DNA from: Syncephalastrum monosporum B8922
Lineage: Eukaryota; Mucoromycota; Mucoromycetes; Mucorales; Syncephalastraceae
NCBI GenBank assembly: GCA_000697355.1
Contig: JNEN01001223.1
Span: 1-64,000, forward strand
DNA: 64,000 nt
Direction: 5' to 3'
In this document: positions 42,586 to 53,924 of the stretch, piece by piece
Position numbering within the stretch: position 1 is the stretch's first letter
Layout of the letters: the number at the start of each line of letters is the position of its first letter
Notes under the pieces: generated by a model
The model's database searches: none
The model's input: the letters and a program-made list of their open reading frames with translations, nothing else
Told to the model about the DNA's origin: nothing
Position numbers and translations under genes: made by a program

Positions 42586-45529
42586 CTATGATACAGTAGG
42601 AGATGATGGGCTCTGGGGAGAAGCAGACTCTTTGGGCGTGTCCGGCGGCGAACTCTTGCCAAAGATGGACATGCGTTTTCGACCTTGCGTGCTGCGACCT
42701 TTTTCTGGCTTAGGCGCCTGATCTGACAGGATCCCAAGCTCGTTGGCATGCGTGATGGCCAAGTTGAGTCGCTACACGTGTATATTAGTAACACTTGCCT
42801 GTCATCACAGCATTGTATACGTACCACTGCAAGACGGTACTCAAGTACATAGCTTGAGAATGTGAGCGCCCTCTCCCACAAGCGGCGTGCCCGGCTGTAG
42901 TCTTCCATGCACCAGCAAGTCACGCCGGCCTCCCTAGCGTATTGTGAGCGTCACTGCAACATCAGACATCTCGATTGCCTGCACATACCAGTATGTAAAA
43001 GGCGCAATCCACTTGCACGTCGTGATGCGGGACTGATTATCCAGAATCCAATTGATATGCGTGATCGCCTCACGCCCGCGCCCCAGCGCATTGAGCACAG
43101 AAATCTTGATCAGGAGCAGCGTGGCACGCTCGTGGTAATAGTCAGGCGGTCCCACATCCGGCGCGATCTCCATCGTTCGGATCTCATACTCTTTCTTCTC
43201 CCGTTCATAGATCTCGCCGAGCGTGTCCTCGACCTGGGCCAACGCGCGTTCCAAAATACTGTCCGGCATGTTGGCAATGTTATTCCAGAGCAGTAGGATC
43301 TCCAGGGCGGGCGAGAACAGATCCAAGTCCTGGTAGCCGCTCTTCTCAAAATAAGCCACGCGTTGGCGCACAAACTGCTCGACCGCCGACGGTCCTTGTT
43401 CTGGTACGAGCTTGGTCGCGTCGGCGTACGCCAGGATCGCGTCGCTCGTCTGGCCCATCATTTGCAGGCACGCGCCATAAAAGTATTTTATAAACGCAGG
43501 CTTCGCGTGTGAGGGCAAGATCTTATGGAGATGCTGGGCGCACGTCGTCCAGTCAAAGCCCATGGCTGCATTGAACGCAATCTCATAGGTCGCAAGTTGG
43601 CCCGTCGCAAACTCTGCCCAGTCGCCCTGGCTGACCTGGTAGGTGTATTCAAACGACTGAGTCGAGAGCGTCAGGTTCCGGGTCAGGCGCGAGACGCGGC
43701 CGGCAAAATAGAGGAAAAAGGCTGAGTTGGAGTAGGTCTTTTGGGCGTCGAGGAGGCACTCGATCGCGGGCTGCATTAGTTTTTCGTTCAGAACGAGGGG
43801 GGCATGCGAGGTGAGTATGACATAGTATGTCAAAAGCCTACATTGCAGACAAGAGTGAGCAAAAGCACTAGGAACGTCATGTGTGTTGAGCATACATCAT
43901 AGATGCTAATGGGGCTCGTATCCGCTTGCCCTCTAAGCAGAGCTTTAGAAGCGCAAACCCCAGATTCTTGTCTGCATTCCATCCAAAGGCGGAAATGACT
44001 TTGAGGATCTTGGGCGGCAACGAGGCGCGCAAAAGATGGACGGATCCAATCCTAATCATCCATATGAGTATCCGCCTCCGCTTTACCACTTCGTCAGCGC
44101 GCATACCCAAATTGAATCGCGGAAATGGTATCTGGGTCAATCAGTTTGTTGCAATCTTGGCCCATGCGCTTATACTCTTCCCATACCAAACTATAGCTGG
44201 TATAGGCTATGGGCCCGATTCAGTACAGTAACGAATCTATATCGCTGCCGCCCTTCCTTCCTTTCTTTCTTTCTTCTTACCTCGTCTTAAATTAAGCCCC
44301 ATCTTAAGATAGCTGAGCATGGTCTCTTGTGATAGGTGAACAATGGCGAGCAAGAGACCGCATTCAGCCTTGATGACATGGGCACGCAAGGCGCCGTTGG
44401 GCATAAATTGGGCAGGGTTCTTAGCCTCTCCTTGCGCAGGTCGTGTGTCAGCTGGCGAGCTGGTGGCACTACTAGTATTGCTATTGCCGATTAGGTTCGT
44501 AAAGAGGTGGGAAACCGCGTCCTTGAGCGGCGTTTTGGCTGAGGTGGCCTCGACTTGCGCGTCTGCAAACTGATACGTCTCGCTCAAGATGTCAATCGCG
44601 ACGTCCGCGTCCATCGGGTTCAATGACTTTTTTTCAGCAAAAGTGAGTATATTCGGTCTAGAAAACGTGTTCACGTGTACCCACCGCAATGGCTATTGCA
44701 AAGATAACATGTGAGCAGGTGACTTTTCTGATTTGAAGAGGCTCCTTTTTTTTCCACCCTACCTTTGAGAAAAGCCATGGAGCCCAAACCTAACATGTGC
44801 AGAGGATCCCTAGAATATCGCGTCAGATTTAGGCCGCCGGACGATGACTACAGGTACATACTCGCGCGCATGGCTCTTGAAAATGGACTGTGCCGTTGAG
44901 AATTTGTTATTCAAGAGGGCCTGGATGCCCTCCAGCATCGACTCGTCTGTTGGGTTAACATCCCGTGTGTTACCACGACGACCGAGTATTTGCTCTGCTT
45001 ACCTTGCTTTTCCTGCTCCTTTGGGCCGAGAGTATTTGCCTTGACGTTTTTGAGATCGACGTGCAAGGTAGGGATCGTGTTCGTTCGAATGGCGTCCTCC
45101 TCGAGTGCCTTTCGATAGGCAGGGTCTGAGAGCGGCGATGCGCCCGGAGTAGGCGGTGAAACGTAGTCAGCCATGTTGGCGTCGGGAGGGATGGGGGCCT
45201 CTGCTGCTATTTCTGTCTGAATAGGCTGCGGACGATGTTCACGCGCATTCTCCTCGGGCCGGTGAAGTTCAACACTCTGCAGCCGCATATCATGCGATTC
45301 GTTGGCGTCGAGCTTGAGCGCCTCGAGGGGCGCATCGATGGAGGGTATATCTGCTCTCCATTGCAATGAGTATTATTATCGCGCCTTTTTCATGTAGGGG
45401 AGAATATGGGATGGGCTAGGACCGACCTTTGCTGTTGAGCTGAACTTCTGCAGTGTCCGAGCGTTCTCCACTGTTCAAAGACTCCGGCGGGTCCGTGTCA
45501 TTGCCTTTGCCATTGTCCTGTGTGCTCAT
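42586..45529 (-). CDS. TTC39/IML2-family outer-membrane TPR-like protein
   Basis: Member of the TTC39/Iml2 family, linked in yeast to mitochondria and lipid-droplet-mediated clearance of inclusion bodies. Exons: 45529-45427, 45350-45003, 44946-44862, 44809-44763, 44693-44686, 44626-44281, 44206-44107, 44051-43896, 43837-42989, 42933-42825 and 42771-42586, giving 778 aa. A disordered, acidic N-terminus (about residues 1-150) leads to the family helices: ESMLEGIQALLNNKFSTAQS, DPLHMLGLGSMAFLK, AYTSYSLVWEEYKRMG, GSVHLLRASLPPKILKVIS, FGWNADKNLGFALL and a late YSRARRLWERAL TPR-like repeat. A Ser/Pro-rich tail ends the protein. Exon 5 is only 8 nt. The gene is head-to-head with adenylate cyclase. 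Confidence 0.87.
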
Positions 45530-46394
45530 GGGGATTGCGGAAAGTGGACCAAAAAAAGACAAAGAAAACGAAAATAACAAGTGGTTTCAAAACGGAAGAA
45601 AGGCAAAACCTTAAAACGGGTCGCGCAGTTTCTGTGTGCGCATGCGTTGCGTTGCATTACGTTGCGTACGTGCGTGCGTAACGGTATCATCATCTTATTG
45701 TGTAGGGGTCGCATGACCTATATAACTCACGATAAACATATCAGCATGACACTGCGGTACATGTCACTCGCATGGCAAATGCATAACATTGCAGTATGTA
45801 ATCATGTATTTGACGCACTTTCTGGGTATTTTTTTTTTATCAGGTTTCGGCATAGTTGACAATAGGTTACACGCTATTTTTAATCCGAACTTGACGCCTA
45901 TTTCTCGGTGTCGCGTCAACACCAGCCCGCGCCCCCGGACCACGCTCTGTAGAAAGCTTGATGTACTCTTCGCTCATTTAGTGCATGCACAATATATATT
46001 TGATAACGTGATTGTTCTTGCTCTTGCTTTTTCTTTTTTCTCTTTCCTGACGACACATTAAAGTGTTTCGATGTAGACATCCTCATCGAGGAACCGACTG
46101 CTCTACCTATTGAAGTAGCCGCTTTCTGACCTGTCTAAGGAGGAGCATTGGTTTTCAAAGTCTATTTATATTACATAAAGAGACGAAAGTGGGGTAAGAC
46201 AGTTTTCACAGTGGCACAACATCAAATCAAATCATTAGCTGCGAGTTGAAACTTTACCAAATCCCGCCCCACACGCGTTGCTTTTATTCCTCTCAGCCAA
46301 ATTCAAGTTTTTTTCTCAACACGCACAGACCCTCGTTACTTGCCTCTCTCCATTCACTTCATCATCTCTCTTTTGTACTGAAAGCTTGCTCGAC
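45530..46394. other. Divergent promoter region between the TTC39/IML2-like gene and CYR1
   Basis: 865 bp separating two head-to-head genes. It contains a GCGTTGC-type repeat near 45640-45680 and pyrimidine-rich DNA just before 46395. A tRNA D-arm-like stretch near 46091-46122 (minus) was considered and rejected. Confidence 0.55.
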
Positions 46395-49300
46395 ATGCCC
46401 GGCACTCCTCGCTCGAACGGGCGATCGCCTGCCAGCGGAACGAGGACACCCACGAAAAAGCACCCTGTTCCTTTTTCCCGTGTCGAACCACCATCGGCTG
46501 AAGCGTCCCCCGTCAATGTCCATGTCACCACGCCACCGCCGCCTCGATTCGCCTCGGCTCCTCCTCATTCGTACTACAAAGACTCTCGCTCACCCACGCC
46601 CGATATAAACGACTTGAACCAGCCCCAGCTTTGTAAGCATTGCTATAAACAGCATTCACTCAATTACTCCATTTTACTCATTCTCTCATGCTTGACAACA
46701 ACTTTACATACCTCTATACAGCGGACAACATCATGCTCGCTGCCCCAAAAGACAAGAAGAAAGCGCTTTTCCGCTTTCCAAAGAAAAAAAGTAAGAAAAT
46801 CTCGTATTTATCTCGGACCGCCTTTGCATAACTGACACACGAAACTCAAAAATAGGTCGCCATGATCTACACCAACAAAAACACCAACAACATTTTCAGC
46901 AGCATGATCGACAAGACCAAGAACATCGACAGCAACAACAATATTTGGGGGGCAACGCCTATCCACCTCGGAAACGCTCGTACGACATGGACCCAATTAC
47001 TGGAACACACCCTTTCGATCTTTCAATGACAACGACGAGCGACGACGCCTATAGGAATCAGACGGTTTATTACCAACATCCATCCTATACCGAGCAGCGG
47101 AAGAGATCAGGCGGCTCTACCGCCAGCCGCAAAGGCAAGGACCGTGACAACAGTCTGGCTTCAACCATCAGCGGCGGTCGTAACGATAGCGGCTACAAAA
47201 CCTACAAGGTGCTTTATTTTAAAGAGGCGATGACTTATCACTGACGTACGATTTATTCTGCTTCCCTTTTTCTTTTAGGACACCGATGGTAAGTTTTCTC
47301 GAATCCTTTTGGTTTCGCCTTTTCATTAATTCACTGACTCCATTTTTGCAGCGATCCAGGTTGATCAGAATTTTGGCAACTTGGAGGGCATAATCAATCC
47401 AGACTACCATGGCGACTATTTCTCTCGACAGGTAATGGATGGCGGCGTGTATTCATTATCTCCCCGCAGCTAATCTCCTTATCCTTCGTATGCAGTATCA
47501 TGATAGTGCAGAAACTTGGGCTCCGCCAGACAGCTGGCAAGTATTGCCTGCAGAGTCGGAAGATGAAGCTTCAGAATACGATGACTATTCTATTATTGAC
47601 GGCCAAAAATATGAGTCATCCCGGAGAAACGTAAGCCATTGAGATTGATACGCCGAGTACTTCCTTACCTCGACCGTTAGTATTGTATTCGCATATTTCG
47701 ACCGGATGGCACATTTGCCACCCTCCAATTGCCGCTCTGCACAACCGCGGGTGAGATTGTGCAAAAGCTGGCAAGCAAGTTTTTCATCCATGACTTGAGC
47801 AAGCTCAATGTGATGCTCAAGAAACATAAACTCGGTAAAGAAGGGACTTTGGAAATATTCATTGATAACAACTAAACGAGCGAATAGAACGTGTGCTCTC
47901 GCCCAATGAACGACCACTCCAAATCCAAAAGACGCTTTTGGAGCAAATGGGCTACACAGAGCAGGACAACATCGAAGACGTTGGTCGCGAAGACAATTCG
48001 TACATGCTCCGCTTCATCTTTGGCTCCAATATAGCCCAGACCGCGCACGAAGACGCCGACTACAGCGAAAAGCAGCACATCGATCTCCAGGCTCGCAACT
48101 TCCCAACGATACCCATCTTTTTGTACAAATACGCTGTCGGCATTGTCTCGCTCGACCTCTCCAAAAACCTCCAGCTCGAAATACCCGTAGATTTTCTGCA
48201 AATGTGCGGCAATCTCAGGCAGCTCTGGCTTGCCAATAATGAATATAGCACCATCCCCTCTTCTCTGCGTTGCCTCTTTGGCCTGGAGCACCTCAACATC
48301 TCCGGCAATCGACTGCGCGAGCTTCAGCCTGCCGTCCTCGAGAGTATACCCAACCTCAAAACGATGCGCGCCTACAACAACAGGCTTGACAAGCTCCCCT
48401 CGACCTTCTCCTCCCTTAAAAATCTGACCATGCTCTTCATTTCCAACAATGATTTCACCACGTTCCCGCAGGTCGTGTGTGAGCTCTCCGCGCTAACGTA
48501 CCTCGATATCAGCTTCAACAAGATCTCGACCTTCCCGGACGAGATTGGCAACCTCACCCAACTCGTGCGGCTATTTGCCATTGCAAATCGGTTTGCCGGC
48601 AGCCTCCCGCCGAGTTTCTCCAAGCTCGTTCATCTCCAAGAACTTGATATCCGGCAAAACGCCATTTCTGATCTGGACGTCCTCTGCTCTCTGCCCAAGC
48701 TCGAGATCCTGTATGTCGGCTACAATGCAGTCAGCATCGCGTCGTGTGTGATTCCGAGTCTGCGCCAGCTCAAGATGACCAAGAATCACTTGACACAGTT
48801 CCATCTCACCGCGTGCCAACCCCAACCCCCCCTCATCCATAGCGGACTGTCCACGATCATTGGCAGCCCCGCCAAAGAACCTATGATCCTTCAGCTTGTT
48901 TCGCTCGATCTGTCAGCCTGCATGCTAACCTCCCTCTGTGATGACGTCTTCTGCATGGCGATCAATCTCGAAGATCTTGTTCTGGATAACAATAAGCTCA
49001 CCTTTCTGCCCTCGAGTCTGGCCTCGCTCCGAAAGCTGACCAAGCTGTCTGTCCAAGGTAACCTCCTCGATACTCTCCCATCCGAGATCGGCAAGCTCGG
49101 TGAACTCAAGCTTCTGGACGTGCAAAAGAACAACCTTAAGGCGCTGCCCAAGGAGATCTGGCTGTGTCCTTCACTTCAGACCCTCAACTGTTCATCCAAT
49201 CTGCTCCAATCGTTCCCTAAACCATACTCGGCACCCGGTGTGGCCCTCCATCTGCCCCTCGCACCTGAAGCCGAATCGGTCGTCACGCCCTCCGTCGTTG

Positions 49301-52300
49301 CCAACGCCGCCACGTCATCGGGGGACCCGTCCGCAGCGCATGCCGGCCAGGGCACGGTACCCTTCGATCGGCACGATACCGTGCACGCGTCACCGAACTT
49401 CAATCCACCCTCGTTCTTTGCCTCACCGCGGAACCATCCGCCCCCGCTTTCGCTTTCGCTGCGCGCGCTGTTTTTGGGTGACAACCGCCTCGGCAATGAG
49501 ATCTGGTCGCCTTTGATGCTCTTTTTGGAGCTACGCACCCTCAACTTGAGCTTCAACGATCTAGACGAGATACCGCCCGAGCACCTCTGCCACCAGCACC
49601 TCTACGAGCTCTACCTATCCGGTAATCACCTGACCTCACTGCCGGCGGATGATATTGAGAAGCTCAGCTATCTTCGCGTGCTCGCGGTCAATGGCAACAA
49701 GCTGCAGACACTGCCTGCCGAGATCGGCAAACTGCGCAAACTACTTGTGCTCGACGTGGGCAACAATGTGCTCAAGTACAACATCTCCAATTGGCCGTAT
49801 GACTGGAATTGGTAAGTTACAAAACAAATGACCCAAGACCAATTTGCTAATAGCAAAATTATGTATATAGGAACTGGAACTTGAGTCTAAAGTATCTCAA
49901 TCTGTCTGGTAACAAGCGCCTAGAGATCAAGAAGACGCATCCGGAGGTGCATGGTCCCAAGGAGAAAGACTTGTCCGACTTCAGCTCTCTGACGCGACTC
50001 CAGATGCTAGGCTTGATGGATATCACCATTCTTGGCGTGTCCATACCGGAAGAATCACCCGACCGACGTGTGCGTACCTCGCCGTCCGAGGTTAACCGCA
50101 TGGGCTACGGCATCGCAGACTGGCTCGGATCCGAGCATATCGGCACCTGGGATCTGGTCATGCCACGGTTCCGCAACAGCGACGACGAATGCATCTTTGG
50201 TCTGTTTGATGGCGCGCGCAAGAGCACACGCTCCGGCTGCAAGCTCACAAAATACCTCAACGACCATCTCACGTTCCATGTCCTGCACGAACTTCAGAAG
50301 AGCAAAAATGAAGACCTCGTGGTGGGCGCCCTGCGTCGCGCCTTCTTGTCACTTGAAAAAGCCCTCGGCACACAAATGGAGGAAACGGACGCGGGCGCGT
50401 CCGCTGTGGTGTGTTACATCAATGACAAGCGGTTGTACGTCGCCAACGTCGGCGACGCCATGGCCATCCTCTCGCGCAACAGCGGTCAAGCCTTCGAAAT
50501 CACCCACAAACACATTGCCATTAACCCACCCGAGATATCGCGCATCCGCAGTACGGGCGGTTTTGTTTCCAACACCGGCAAACTCAATAACGAGCTTCAC
50601 GTCTCGCGTGGATTCGGCTACTTTGAGCTCACACCCACTGTGAACGCCAATCCTTACATTGCCTCGATCGAACTCGCCGAGAACGACGAGTTTGTCATTA
50701 TGGCTTCGGCTAGCCTTTGGCAGCACATGTCATACCAGACTGCAGTAGATATCGCGCGCACCGAAAAAGACGACCCGATGGCGGCAGCCCAGAAAGTGCG
50801 GGATTTTGCCCTGACCTATGGCGCCGACAAGGATCTGATGGTCATGGTTATTGGCGTCGGCGACCTCTTTGACAAGCGCGACAAGCGACTACGCCATATG
50901 CGAGGCATGCCTGGCCGGCCCGCGGCCGGTGGCGAGTCCGCCCTGGAAGATACACTCGCAACCTCCATCATCAGTAAACGGCGCGTCAAGGACGAAGGAC
51001 CCGGTGACTCGGTAAGTGGAAAAGGGGTACGTCAAAATAGATCGCTCATTCAGTGTACACAGACACTCGCACGGCTGGATCGCGAGGTGCCACCACCGAT
51101 CAACCAGGTCGCTCTGGTTTTCACAGATATCAAGAGCTCCACTCTACTCTGGGAAACGCAGCCAGAAAACATGCGCTCGGCCATCAAGATCCATGACGCC
51201 ATCATGCGCCGCACACTGCGCACCGTGGGCGGCTACGAGGTCAAGACCGAGGGTGACGCTTTCATGGTGTGCTTTCAGAACATCACGTCTGCGTTGCTGT
51301 GGTGCTTCACAGTGCAGCTTCAGCTCCTCGAGGCCGACTGGCCTGCAGGCATCTTGGAGACCGAAGAAGGTCGCGAGGTTGAAAAGGACCAACAAGTCAT
51401 TTATCGCGGCTTGTCCGTGCGCATGGGCGTACACTGGGGTACGCCCGTGTTTGAGCGCAATCCCATCACAAATCGAATGGACTATTTTGGCCCCGTGGTG
51501 AACAAAGCAAGTCGCATCTGTAACGCGGCCGATGGCGGTCAGATCTGCGTCTCCTCCGATGTCCTCGCCGCCTTGCGCGATTTCCCGGGCGTGCTCGACG
51601 ATGATCGCGCCAGTAAGATACCCAGCACTGGTGACCTAGGCTACCTCGTGAGCCGCGATATCCATCAGCTGAAACGACTTGGCTTCCAAGTTCAGGAGCT
51701 CGGCTTCCGCCGCCTCAAGGGCCTCGAAACCCCTGAGATGCTCAGCTTTGTATACCCCAAACAGCTGGCTGGCCGCATGGAGGTCAACCAGGCCGAGGAA
51801 GCTGACGGTCTTCAGGCGACGGCCGCAGTGGATCTGGATCCTACTACGACCGCCAACACATCCCAAACCGTGTCGCCCCTCATGGGGCCCGTTGAGGACG
51901 TCGAACAGCAGCAGCAGCAGCAGCACCCAAGCCTGGCCTTGTTTGAGCAGCAACAGCAACAACGTACAGGTTCGACGTCCACAGCTGCCACGCGTACCAT
52001 CGACCCTAATTTAGTCCTTGCACTGAGCCGGCTCGCGGTGCGCCTCGAGTGCCTGACCACGAATGTCGGTCAAACGAAGCATATGGAGCCGGGCCATACG
52101 GTCATGGAAGAACTGCTCGAACGTCACATTCTCCATGAAGCCGCCGACGTCGACCTCGTTGGTTTGATGGAGAATTTTGTCGCGCGCGTTGAGAACGCCG
52201 TGTCCAGCCTCTATCTAAAAAAAATGGGCCACTTTGCCGGTGTCCTCGAGCGGCTCGGCGATGCGATCGAGCTGGATCCTGATCATATCCTCCGAGCTTT

Positions 52301-52373
52301 GCAAATGTATTCTGAAGTGGCTGGACTTACTGATTCTACGCCTGCTGGTCTGGCGGACCCCGGTCACCTTTAG
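46395..52373 (+). CDS. CYR1: Adenylate cyclase (RA, LRR, PP2C-like, class III cyclase)
   Basis: Makes cAMP from ATP for PKA signalling, peripheral to the plasma membrane and a Ras effector. Exons: 46395-46632, 46722-46790, 46856-47208, 47279-47288 (10 nt), 47352-47431, 47496-47630, 47681-47834, 47888-49811, 49871-51011 and 51063-52373, giving 1804 aa. A disordered Gln/Ser-rich N-terminus runs to about residue 290. The Ras-association domain (about 296-400) begins YCIRIFRPDGTFATLQL. About 20 leucine-rich repeats span 405-1040. The PP2C-like domain (about 1064-1320) has FGLFDG and LYVANVGDAMAIL. The class III cyclase (about 1380-1600) has VFTDIKSSTLLWE and KTEGDAFMVCF with both metal Asps, then DYFGPVVNKASRI. 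A polyglutamine-containing tail ends the protein. The 51012-51062 intron is in frame and could be retained. Confidence 0.94.
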
Positions 52374-53117
52374 TTTTGCTTAATTTCATGTACCTCAAAA
52401 CGTATATTTACCCACACGCACACCTTCACACTTAGCTACTACTCTTTCTTACTAATCCTCTGCTTGTTTTTTTTCTATTTTTTTCGTATTCTACCATACA
52501 TCTACATCGCACAGATGATCAGTTTGCATTCCCTTCATAAACACTTGTATTGTTGGCGCATCTTCCTGTTCCGCCTCTCACGGGGATTACCGCGAGATGC
52601 AATTCATTTATCTGACTCTGAGACATGAACACGTGCATATAAAAAAATGGATGTTCACTTCCACACTGTCGCTGTTACGCAGGTTGGGTGGCGGTTGGCT
52701 GCTGACTGACGTACTAAAAGTCGTCATATTCGTTACAAGCGATAAAAATAGCCTTCATCATAGCTTATCATGAAGCAAGAGTCGAAAGCTGTCAGAGTAT
52801 ACCGAACTTCACGCCCTTTCTTGCATGCGTACCAAGTTTTATGTATCGTACATTGCTGAATAATCTTCATTTATTTCACAGAGCACAGTGAAAAGCATCG
52901 ACAACGAGTGGGTGATTTGTTTTGATGTGTCATACCAAAAAGGCGAGTGTTTCGAGTTTTATATATGTAAAAAGTTTTGGTGTGTGTGGATAATACAAAA
53001 AAAAAAGCAAAGAAATCTATCGGTGAAAAAAAAAGACATAATCCAAAGGAGGAGGAAGGGGGGTATCGCGATACTTTGTATGAGTCAACCATCACAAAGC
53101 AAGAGGCATTAAGTGTG
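52374..53117. other. Convergent intergenic region, no gene seen
   Basis: 3-prime flanks of CYR1 and of the minus-strand PH-domain gene. AT-rich with several poly-A runs. Nothing else was identified. Confidence 0.55.
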
Positions 53118-53924
53118 TCACCGCATGCGGTGTTCACCGGAATAAAGCGCGGGCAAGGGGAGCGGTGGTGGCGGAGGAGCATAAGAACGAGAGGACGAGG
53201 GAGCAGTGGGGGATGTCGGGGATTGAGGTTGCTGACCATTTTGGTTGAGCAGCGGCGACGACTTGCGTCGCGCGGCAATGGACTTAAGAAGAGAGTTGAT
53301 ATGCTGATCGCTGTCGCGCGTGGGGGAAGCCGGGCCAGCCGAAATGGAAGACGACGAAGAAGCGGTAGACATGGAAGGCGAAGGGGGAGGGGATATGAAC
53401 GACTCTTCATCCTCTTCTTCATCATCGTCGTCGTTTTTGTGCTGTCGATCGGGACTACTGCTGCTGATGCGCTGCTTCTCTTGCTGATGCTGCTGGTGAG
53501 CGACGTCCACGCGCTGCAACCATTTTCCGAGAACGTCATCATCTGAACCCGTCGTTGGCGATGTGGTGTGCGTCCGCGACGATGTCGACTTCTCCACTGC
53601 GCTAACCCAAGCTTGCATGGACTCTTTTGAGTCAGCAACCAGAACCCAGTCCGGTCGCTCGTCGCCCGAGATGAGGTGGAACGTCTGTCGATGTCTCGCC
53701 GAGAACCAGCCTTGGCGGGGCGCAGGGACAATCTTGTACTGCGATAAGTTGAAAACACCCTTGGGTAGGATCACATCGTCACTCTCAAAGTATCGAATGT
53801 AGTGGTCGTCGAGGATGCAGTAGTATCGCTGTAATGAGGATGCCTTTTGGTTGCGAAACAGTGAATTCCGGCGCAGCTTGGCTAGCATCAACCAGCCACA
53901 CTGTGGGGCCGGAGCTGTAGACAT
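53118..53924 (-). CDS. PH-domain protein with Ser/Pro-rich tail
   Basis: 268 aa, intronless. The N-terminal PH domain (about residues 5-120) is clear: CGWLMLAKLRRNSLFRNQK, then QRYYCILDDHYIRYFESDD, ILPKGVFNLSQYKIVPAP, TFHLISGDERPDWVLVADS, and the C-terminal helix with the near-invariant Trp (ESMQAWVSAVEK). A low-complexity tail follows with Asp/Glu and Ser runs and a polyproline segment (YAPPPPPLPLPALY) that could bind SH3 or profilin partners. It likely targets membranes through phosphoinositides. The frame is open further upstream to 53987, but a TATA box at 54016-54022 and the natural PH-domain N-terminus favour 53924 as the start. Confidence 0.82.
   Translation of the reverse strand: MSTAPAPQCGWLMLAKLRRNSLFRNQKASSLQRYYCILDDHYIRYFESDDVILPKGVFNLSQYKIVPAPRQGWFSARHRQTFHLISGDERPDWVLVADSKESMQAWVSAVEKSTSSRTHTTSPTTGSDDDVLGKWLQRVDVAHQQHQQEKQRISSSSPDRQHKNDDDDEEEDEESFISPPPSPSMSTASSSSSISAGPASPTRDSDQHINSLLKSIAARRKSSPLLNQNGQQPQSPTSPTAPSSSRSYAPPPPPLPLPALYSGEHRMR

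Noticed and set aside
46091..46122. tRNA-like D-arm on the minus strand (TTCAATAGGTAGAGC)
   Set aside because: No anticodon stem, T-arm or acceptor stem can be paired around it, so it is probably coincidental.
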